NCBI GenBank assembly: GCA_025618425.1
Contig: CM046832.1
Span: 67,997,707 to 68,061,706, forward strand
From: Heliocidaris tuberculata
Taxonomy: Eukaryota > Echinodermata > Echinoidea > Camarodonta > Echinometridae
Length of the DNA: 64,000 nucleotides
Reading direction: 5' to 3'
Shown: positions 56,500 through 64,000 of the stretch, piece by piece
Numbering within the stretch: position 1 is the stretch's first letter
Layout: each line of letters opens with the position of its first letter
The notes under the pieces: model-generated
What the model was told of the DNA's origin: nothing
The model's input: the letters and a program-made list of their open reading frames with translations, nothing else
Databases searched by the model: none
Program-made: the position numbers and the translations under genes

Positions 56500-56764
56500 T
56501 CTGACCCAGGGATATCAACCCGCCCCCCCCCCCCTCCGCTTTTGGCGGGAGTCTCACGCCACCACGCTCATTCTCCCTCCGTCCCACCAGCGTCCTGGCG
56601 GGAGACTCCGGCCACCACACCCTTCCTCCCGCTCTCCCGCCAAAGATGTTAATCTCCTGCTTTATGAAAAAAACCTCCCGCGAAACGTGTAAATGAAAAT
56701 TACCCGCACCGAAATATGGAAATAGCTGATGACCCCCCCCCCCTTTTTTTTTAGTTGCTGTAAA

Positions 56765-56811
<47 letters not shown>

Positions 56812-56895
56812 TGTCAGATAATTTTGGAGTAAAAAGACGCCCCAAAACGACGATTAAAAAAACAACGAAATCTCCCTCTAAGCAGTTCCCCAAAG
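56500..56895. repeat. Homopolymer-rich repeat with (T)46
   Basis: Contains C runs (56522-56535, 56734-56743), TTTTGGCGGGAG/CTCCCGCC arms and 45 or so T at 56769-56808, followed by GCTTGTCAGATAATTTTGGA. The last motif recurs at 60049-60066 (GCTTGTCAGAGAACTATGGA), and in inverted form near 59026. Confidence 0.7.
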
Positions 56896-57344
56896 TTGAC
56901 CCCTCAGTCTCTTCTCGTACATGCTTTTAAAAAAGAGTTTACCGTATTTCGGCAAAGTTGGTTTGAGATTATCAAAAAACAGTTCTCTTCATATTCTAAA
57001 CTTCTCACATTGCATGACATAATGGAATTCGTCTCCTACTTTCTGCATAATACATTCTTCACAAAAGCGTACATTCGCTGGTATTTTGTGAGGGCGATGA
57101 TATCTTGGTGAGGGTGTGTAAATATGTATTTTTTTCTCTTTACATATCCAAGATACAACTTTAGCATCATGCTTTGCAATTTTGTAGTATGATTTGACTA
57201 TTGAGCGAGCGAGCAAACAATAGCAATTACATTGTAATTGCAAAATTTCTCAATGAAAATTTATTCAATAATTTATACTATACTTTTAATACGAGCGAGC
57301 GTAGCGAGCGAGCATTTGGGAATACTGACTCCAAGTCACTTTGG

Positions 57345-57790
57345 ATTAGGGGCACATGTTATGGAAAAGGGAAACGTGGTACTTATCACGGGGAAAAGGA
57401 CATTTCAATTATTAGAGAAATAAATGAATGTGTAGAAAAGGTAGAAAAGGCAGTTCATCACAGGTGAAAAGGGGCACTTATAACACCTGAAAAGGGGCAT
57501 TTATAAGAACTGGAAAATGCTCTTATATAAAGCAGAAAAATTAAATCAGTGCCTATATATTACAAAGAAAAAATGACTTGTTACATTAAAAGGAATAAAA
57601 GGGATTAAAAGGGGGGAAATGCTCTCGTTGAAATAGGAGCATTTATCAAAGGTTAGGTGAGGGATGAGGTGTAATTATCAAAATGGGCACTTAAAAAAAT
57701 ATGGAACTGGGACTTACTCGAAAGAAAAATGGGGGTACCTATCTGAAGTTAAAGGGAAAAGAAGGGGCACTTTGCCCACATGCAACGCCC
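57345..57790 (+). repeat. Minisatellite, second block of the same unit
   Basis: Variants of AAAAGGGGCACTTATAACAC. With 55640-56245 it forms one array split by about 1.1 kb of other repeats, including the GAGCGAGCGTAGCGAGCGAG motif at 57293. Confidence 0.8.
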
Positions 57791-57799
57791 GGAGCGATG

Positions 57800-58890
57800 C
57801 TTCTGACCGGGCCTACATGTTATGATTGTCATTTCATAATTCTTCTGTGTATAGTTGGGTGATGATGACACAGGTCATCATCATCCTCGATAAATATTGG
57901 GTGTGATGTATTCCCTCTTTCTCCACCACATTCGATTCTTGTGACTATATTTTCATTTCAGCTTTGCAGAATTGCATTATAAAGGAAAGTTACCGACCGA
58001 ACCCTCTAAATTCAGAATAATGACATGTACTTTTAATTTAAATAATTTTTCTGCATTGTGGCTTCGAAAAAAAAAAATCACCTCTAAATATATTTGGGGG
58101 GTGGTAACACATGCAGGCCAACATCCCCCCCACTTCATTAAAAAAAATTATACCTCCATATCACTCCCAGATCAACACCCATGTTGTATAATTTGAAGTA
58201 GATGGTTTTCATTTTCTAGTGGTGTAAAAATATATCGGGAAAAATCAGAAGCCACGACAGCATTGTAGATAACTCTTAATAAATTCATATAAATCTACAA
58301 TATTGTACACAGATTTATAACATTTATATCGAAATAAAGAATATATGAAAATAAAATTGATAGATATAATATATCAAATTATATTTATCTACAACATAAT
58401 ATATAAATGTATATTTTCCACCATTTTTTTTTTGGGTGAAACCTGGGGGGGGGGGGGATGTTTGTACACACAATCCCCCCACTCGAAAAGTTGGGGGGAT
58501 GCATACCCCCCATCCCCCGCTATCTACGCCCCTGGAATGTTTAAATATTTTTTCTTCTTTGATGGAGATTTCGAATAATCGATATGTCCGCAATTTGTTA
58601 CCCTCTCCATTGCCTTTATCATGGAAAAGGTCAAGTTTTAATTGGTTATTAAATATATCTTGTAGCTTACCCTCACAGTTGGAGACGTAGTCGTTTTACG
58701 TCATTTGTACATCATCTGGTTCACACATTTCTGTATCATTACAGACGTCTACAACGTCAAAAATCTTTTTTGATGTTTCTCAACCAGCAGTTATCATTGA
58801 TTTCATAATTATAGTCATTTGTTTGCACTATAACTATCATATAATATCTTGATCAATATTAAACATTCTCTGGATTTTTCGAAATTTGGT
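57800..58890. other. Non-coding stretch, no gene recognised
   Basis: It holds short C/G-run patches (58125-58135, 58446-58457, 58476-58520) belonging to the interspersed family, plus AT-rich sequence. No exon was found. Confidence 0.45.
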
Positions 58891-58897
58891 TTATAGG

Positions 58898-59120
58898 CGG
58901 CAGTGGCGGATCCAGGATTTATTGAGGGTGGGGGCTTAATCTTTACAAAATCTTTACAAGCAAAAAAAAAAAAAAAAAAAAAAGGTCCTCAGCATTTTTG
59001 GGCCCCCTTTTCACTCAAAAAATCTCTGACAAGCAAAAAAAAAAAAAAAAAAAGGTCCTCAGCATTTTTTGGGGCCCCTTTTGGTCCCAGGGGAGGGGGC
59101 CCCGGGCCGGGCCCAAAATA
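58898..59120 (+). repeat. Interspersed repeat starting GGCGGATCCAGGATTT
   Basis: GGCGGATCCAGGATTTATTG, then two tandem segments each with CAAGCAAAAAA poly-A and AGGTCCTCAGCATTTTTGG, then GGGAGGGGGCCCCGGGCC. It is the clearest member of the family also seen at 5.5, 42.3, 56.5 and 59.9 kb. Confidence 0.7.
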
Positions 59121-59399
59121 GTTTGTGCGCATACAAAACTAGGTCTAGTCGAAAGTATATTGAGGATCAGCGAAATGTCCTTCTCCTCGCATTCATCGCT
59201 GTGATGTGTACGTAAGTTGATGTGTACGAATACGGAAATCTCCGAACTCGCCTTCGCCTAGACTGCATAGAAACACACGGGCACCGCCGACTGACCGTCT
59301 TTAAAATATAGTTTTGTTTTGTTTGTTTGTTCTGAGAAGAGCTTGCTACAGACCATGTATTTTTATTTTTGCTTAAAATTGATCTCGGGCATATGCCAA

Positions 59400-59905
59400 T
59401 TTTGCCCCCCTCCCCCTTTCAGGAGCCAATGGATCAATAATTTCCCATCTCTTTACTCTTCGATCTAACTTGATAACCGGACTGTCGCTACTAGCGCGAG
59501 CAGACCACCACGTTTAATAGTCATCGCAGAGGGCGTTTGAAATATGAAACATAGAGATCCTATTATAGGACCTCTATGATATGAAATTATGATAACCTAC
59601 ATAATTTGCTTTAATTATGTATTTTCTGCATAATTTATTCTCGAAAATCATCTGCAAGAGCATACCTGTACATAAGTTAGAAATTTACATCCATATGCAA
59701 TAAATAAAGTTTAGACATAATACTCGAAAATCATAAAAACACCCCAAGTCCACCTAAAAACATGCCCGAAAAGTAACTTTAGACTCATTTTAAAATTTGG
59801 AAAACAGCGTTCATGGTTTTATTCATAACATTACCTTTCCAATAATGTATGTTTCCAAAAATCATCACAAAACTGCATTCTAACCCACGGATGTAGTTCT
59901 ATCTA
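59400..59905 (-). repeat. Dispersed repeat, inverted partner of 45240-45700
   Basis: Reverse-complement match to the plus copy at 45 kb. It carries an extra palindrome near 59548-59582 (CATAGAGATCCTATTATAGG and its inverted copy), which looks like a short local insertion. Confidence 0.75.
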
Positions 59906-59929
59906 GCCATGTCATACTTTTTGATAAAC

Positions 59930-60215
59930 ATCAGCGGCGGATTTGGGGGGGGGGGGGGGAATCCCGGCCCGTGTCCCCCCCCCCTTTTGAAAGAAAACTA
60001 TGCATTGTTCCTCACCCCTTTTAAAGTGGAAAACTTTTTTTTTTTTTGCTTGTCAGAGAACTATGGAGTGAAACTGGACCCCCCCCCCCCCCACTAAGCA
60101 AATTTTAGAGTGCTGGCGAGACAAAAAAAAATACGGATCTCCCTCCAAGCAGTTTCCCAAAGTTGACAATCCTGCATTGTGTGCCGTCCCTTATACAAAT
60201 CCTGGACCCGCCCCT
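59930..60215. repeat. G/C-homopolymer interspersed repeat
   Basis: Begins GGCGGATTTGGGGG with 14 G, has C runs at 59975-59985 and 60078-60092, and ends CCTGGACCCGCCCC, the inverted form of the start. It is probably a non-autonomous DNA element. Confidence 0.65.
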
Positions 60216-60569
60216 GAGCGCCATTACATGCGCTGCCACAGAGCTGAACCATTCGACCTATGGAAAGATCGACGCCATGATTCATATCGGATACGTACCG
60301 GATACGTATGCTCTTGTTGAGCATACGTATGCAAACTGACCAATCACAGAGCTTCATTTAAAGCATACGTATGTTAATTAAATTTGCATTTAGTTTAGCA
60401 TATGTATGCTCAAATGAAGCTCTGTGATTGGTCCAGTTGCATACGTATATCCGTTACATAACTTAATAATGAAGCTCTGTGATTGGTCTGTTTGTATACG
60501 TATGCTCAACTAGAGCATACGTATCTGGTACGTAACTTAATAGAGAATACGTGTCAATTAAAAAAAAAT

Positions 60570-60761
60570 TTTTTTTTTTAATAACACACATGTACACGCT
60601 GGTATCAATATGCCTATAGCAATTCATTTATTTGATGTACGATAAAAGAGCAATGTAGATAAAATGCCTTGCTCAAGGGCATAAGTGCCGTGCCGGGGAT
60701 CAATCGCCCGATCCTTGCATCTCCAGTCAAGCGCCTTAAACCACTGGACCACGGTACCTCC
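60570..60761 (-). mobile_element. tRNA-derived SINE, copy 2 of first family
   Basis: Over 90% identical to 21880-22070, with the A box TGGTCCAGTGG. The B box is damaged (GATTGATCCC). The tail end abuts A and T runs. On the head side CCCTAACCCTAACCC follows at 60765-60779. Confidence 0.85.
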
Positions 60762-61304
60762 ACAACCCTAACCCTAACCCAATACGTATCCGATACGAAT
60801 TATGGCGTCGATAGCCTTCCATATCGATCTCTATACCTGTGGATTGACTATATGGAAGGCCATCGATGCCATAATTCTTTTTAGATACGTACCGGATACA
60901 TATGCTCTATTAAGTTACGTACTGGACAACTAGAGCATACATATGCAAACGGACTAATCACAGAGCTTCATTATTAAGTTACGTACCGGATACGCATGCC
61001 CTAGTTGAGCATACATATGCAAATGGACCAATCACAGAGGTTCATTTAAGCATACGTGTATTGATTTATGGAAGGCTATCGACGCCATAATTCATATCGG
61101 ATACGTACCGGATACGTATGCTCTATTAAGTTACGTACCGTAGTTGAACATACGTATGCATATTGACCAATCACAGAGCTTCATTATTACGTTACTTACC
61201 AGATACGTACATGTATGCTCTAGTTGAGCATACGTATGCAAACGAACCATTACAGAGCTTCATTAAAGCATACGTATGCTCCAGGGGAGGGGGGGGGGGC
61301 TCTA

Positions 61305-61715
61305 CATATTTGACAGACGGTTATGTGCCGCTTTGAAGATCCCCTTTTTCAATGGCCAATCGCCATTCTCAAGATACCCGAATTTCCATAAACTGCCGTT
61401 CTCACCCTTCACACGCGTTCTCAAAATACCCGACCCGAACAATAAGCGCTCGTCTCTCTCCATTTCCCCTGGTGCACCCCGTTCCCTAGCTAGCTCTCGC
61501 GTACGTACGTCCATTCACTTGCGTGCATATGCATGCAGTATAGAAGGCTCACACTAAGTGCTGCGTTCCATTGACTGTTTTGTTCGCTCAGCTGGGTGTA
61601 GATCTGCCGTTCCAAAGACCCTATGTTTTTCGCTGCAAGTCAGTTCCTTAGACCCCCGTTTCGAGGGCGGCTGCGCGGCACACCCCCATCTGAAAAAAAT
61701 TGAGTGCCCCCCCCC
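61305..61715 (+). repeat. Dispersed repeat, uninterrupted copy
   Basis: Continuous version of the family split at 36776-37690. It ends in CCCCCATCTGAAAAAAATTG followed by a C run. Confidence 0.75.
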
Positions 61716-61825
61716 CCCCACCCCGGGCATATGCTAAACTAACTTACATACTTACACAAGTTTAATCAACATATGTATGCTTAAATGAAGCTCTGTGATT
61801 GGTCCGTTTGCATACTTATGCTTAG

Positions 61826-62226
61826 ACCGAAAATTCTGTCTCTCGTTTGTTAGCTCTTCACTTAGAGACAGAAACGTTCGTATCACTCTGCTGTGCAAAC
61901 CGAATACACATTGACTTACACACTAATAACAGTTTGAATATGGCTGCAAGATTTTCAAACGGAGAATGCCTTGGACCCTGCATTACCTGAAGAAGGAGCT
62001 TTAAACTAATTGTTCAGTCAAATTGGTAAGTTGAACCGATTCCTTAAATAGTATAGCCTAGGCCTAACCAATTCAATAATATCTAGATCTAGATATATGA
62101 GGAAAAATCAAATTATTTGCGATTTTTCCAGCTACACATTCGGTATTCGGTTTGCACAGCAGAGTGATACGACCGTTTCTGTCTCTAAGTGAAGAGCTAA
62201 CGAACGAGAGACAGAATTTTCGGTCT
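61826..62226. mobile_element. TIR element with about 87-bp arms
   Basis: Arms 61826-61912 and 62140-62226 are inverted copies (TTAGACCGAAAATTCTGTCT at the left end) of about 92% identity. It interrupts a GCATACTTATGC motif of the surrounding cluster. Related single arms occur at 36050-36165 and about 36430-36520. Confidence 0.85.
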
Positions 62227-62329
62227 AACGTATGCTCAACTAGAGCATACGTATCCGGTACGTATCCGATACGAATTATGGCATCGATGGCTTTCCATAT
62301 GACTATGTATCACTAAGGACGCTTGTGCT

Positions 62330-62710
62330 CGTGTACGTGTATTATTTAGATCTGCGCTGCATGCCGCGAAAGTCGTCGCACCACCATGTACCATACCCCC
62401 GGCCCCCGGCCCGCCCCGCCCGTATGCGCTAGCGATAGCACTTAGAGCTTTTTCAAGGAGCGAATTTAGTGAATGAATTGTGCGATTTTCATTGATCAGA
62501 GATAGGAATGGAAATAAAGTTCCATACCGTTATGTTATTTCAAAGTCACTTCCATTCTACGAAGATGAGGAAACCTGCTGCATTCTCCGTTTGACCAGTC
62601 CGGATTCAAGAATGAGATATCATTTGGATTGAGTGCCAACAGTGCAGCACTTGGTCGTATTGTAAGCACAGTCCCATTCATTGCCTCTTCTGTGTTGTTT
62701 GAGAAGTTGT
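62330..62710 (+). promoter_or_regulatory. GC-rich upstream and 5' UTR of C12orf56-like gene
   Basis: A CpG-rich patch (62370-62425) with CCCCGCCC GC boxes precedes the exon and is followed by AT-richer 5' UTR-like sequence. No TATA box is obvious. The exact start of transcription cannot be read from the sequence. Confidence 0.4.
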
Positions 62711-62965
62711 ATGGCGCGAAATGCAAAAGAAGCCACTACCAAACGGAACAGCAAACTTGAGAGCTTTCTGAAGATAAACCTACCTGAACATGTATATGAA
62801 CGGATCATAGCATATGAACCTTGTATTGTTGATCATCGGAAGGAGAAAAAAGCATTTAAATATGTAGTTCTCAGTGCAGATCGCATATTTCTTACGGAGA
62901 ATCCTCCAAAGACGATTCGGGAAGAGGATGGAGTGCAATTAGGAGAACTGATATCTGTGGAACTG
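62711..62965 (+). CDS. C12orf56-like protein, first coding exon
   Basis: The ATG at 62711 gives 85 codons: MARNAKEATTKRNSKLESFL, then LPEHVYERIIAYEPCIVDH, KAFKYVVLSADRIFLTENPP and GELISVEL. This N-terminal pattern (RNS-LESFL, YEPCIV, KYVVLS, LTENPPK) is what I recall for the vertebrate C12orf56 family, a conserved protein of unknown function. An in-frame ATG/CTG-like start ten codons upstream (62681) gives a Cys/Leu-rich lead that does not fit the family, so 62711 is preferred. The exon ends at a consensus donor (CTG then GTAAGAAA), phase 0. The rest of the gene lies beyond the window. Confidence 0.72.
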
Positions 62966-64000
62966 GTAAGAAACTAAGATATTTTCGTAATTGGAAGTCA
63001 TTCCTTGGAAGTGGGCTTAATCTTAAAGTGGAACTTTAAAAAATGAATTATGTCTACCTCTGTGACTATGTGGTTGTTCAAGAACATTGATTAGTAAAAA
63101 AATTGTAGACTATTTACCGGTAGTAGGGTGTCCGAAGTCGGTGACACGACATTTGCTCCTGCAACATTTGCTCCTCCGTCCATATCTCGAAAGGTCAAAG
63201 GTTAAGGTAAAGGTCATAATTTAGTTTTTTTGTTAAGGACAACGTGAAGATTAGGATTAGGGTTAGGGTTAGGGTTGGGGTTAGGTTTAGGTTTAGGATT
63301 AACATGGCAAAGTTAGACCGGAGCAATTGTCGCAGGAGCAAATGTCATGGAACCCCGAAGTCACACTGAAAAGTGTCAGCTTAAAAACGTGCTGATTCAG
63401 GGGAAAAAATGGCACAATTTTGGGGGCAAATTCATCCTGTTATTACAATGTGATCTGAATTAATTTTTATCTCATATTTGGAATGTATGGAAAGAGAAAA
63501 TCCTGGTCATTCTTTTGACACTAGGGGCAAGTTTTTAGGCTCACTAGAAAATTAAAATAAGAGATAAATTGCAAACCCTTATATTTGTGTGTATTCAGAT
63601 TGCCATTTCCCCATGCGTTTCCTATGGGAAACTGAAATTTCTGTTTTACACAAATTTTGTCACTTTTTCGCAATTTTACACTGTGATCTGATATTCAAAC
63701 CTTGAAAAAATTCATACCATCAGAAAGATTGTAAAATTTCCTATCTGGTCATGTAAGGGTCAAGTTTTGGACATTAAATATAAAGTCGTAACAGGTTTCG
63801 GAAGCTCAAAATTTGGATTTGTGTGTGTCCCATTTCTTAACTACATAACCTAGATCTATGGCAGGAAAAAGCTTAAAAATGGTCCGATTTCATTCTCTTA
63901 TTTTACAGTAATTAACTGGAATTTTTCATGAAATATCATATTTCTGTCAGTTTGATGGTTATTATTTTTCTAATCCAGAAAGAAAATTTAATATCATTTT
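62966..64000 (+). other. Intron 1 of the C12orf56-like gene (partial)
   Basis: Starts GTAAGA and runs to the window end with no further exon recognised. It carries a MITE at 63140-63354; the remainder (63363-64000) is AT-rich and unremarkable. Confidence 0.6.
63140..63354. mobile_element. MITE with telomere-like repeats, copy 2
   Basis: The ends GGTGACACGACATTTGCTCC and GGAGCAAATGTCATGGAACC are inverted, and a perfect 8-bp duplication CCGAAGTC flanks it (63132-63139 and 63355-63362). The core again has AGGTCAAAGGTTAAGGTAAA and a TTAGGG tract (about 63254-63300). Similarity to 25518-25749 is about 90%. Confidence 0.9.

Larger units (their letters stand above)
60235..62300. repeat. Cluster of inverted repeats around ATACGTAT
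   Basis: Outer inverted ends (about 60256-60315 and 62238-62300) share TATGGAAAG, TCGACGCCAT, ATCGGATACGTACCGG. Inside, further head-to-head and direct copies occur at about 60780-60900 and 61070-61140. At least a dozen GCATACGTATGC-like palindromes and eight copies of ACCAATCACAGAGCTTCATT in both orientations fill it. A SINE, the dispersed repeat (61305-61715) and a TIR element (61826-62226) are inserted in it. Confidence 0.85.

Overview
The window is animal genomic DNA: AT-rich, intron-sized spaces, single-exon gene fragments with canonical splice signals, tRNA-derived SINEs, CR1/Jockey-type LINE remnants, Ty3/gypsy elements and many terminal-inverted-repeat (TIR) elements. The mag-like gypsy lineage, the SINE types and the abundant homopolymer-rich repeats fit an echinoderm, most likely a sea urchin. 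That assignment is an inference from sequence style, not from a database match. There is no sign of bacterial DNA, a CRISPR array or an operon.

Only two host gene pieces are well supported. One is a 334-codon exon at 18630-19631 on the minus strand with a signal peptide and a plexin/MET-type Sema domain. The other is the first coding exon of a C12orf56-like gene at 62711-62965 on the plus strand, with a GC-rich upstream region and a consensus splice donor. A few weaker exon or pseudogene candidates are listed with low confidence.

Layout: 1-8.6 kb is non-coding with TIR elements, a short tandem duplication and a GC-rich island. 8.64-13.5 kb holds a nearly intact mag-like Ty3/gypsy element (minus), with one in-frame stop between gag and pol. 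14.7-21.3 kb holds long tandem arrays carrying TGACCTTTGACC-type motifs, and the Sema exon lies between two copies of one array-bearing element. 22-24.4 kb holds a foldback element and a LINE end. 24.7-34.3 kb is a nested stack: a LINE split by a second gypsy element, itself broken by a mariner-like element, another LINE, a hAT-like insertion and a 1.66-kb TIR element with an inner palindrome. 34.4-35.9 kb is a hAT-like element with perfect 8-bp target duplications and a CpG-rich, promoter-like core. 36-46 kb holds small MITEs, hairpins, purine tracts and a SINE. 46.3-52.1 kb is a CR1-like LINE split by a 3.8-kb foldback transposon inserted at TA. 53-60 kb consists of tandem arrays, minisatellites and homopolymer-rich repeats. 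60.2-62.3 kb is a cluster of inverted repeats built around ATACGTAT motifs, just upstream of the C12orf56-like exon. Its intron holds a MITE with telomere-like TTAGGG repeats that also occurs at 25.5 kb.

The most informative parts are the transposon archaeology (precise target duplications, readable insertion order) and the repeated recruitment of short regulatory-looking or telomere-like motifs into mobile repeats. No coherent new enzymatic system was found.
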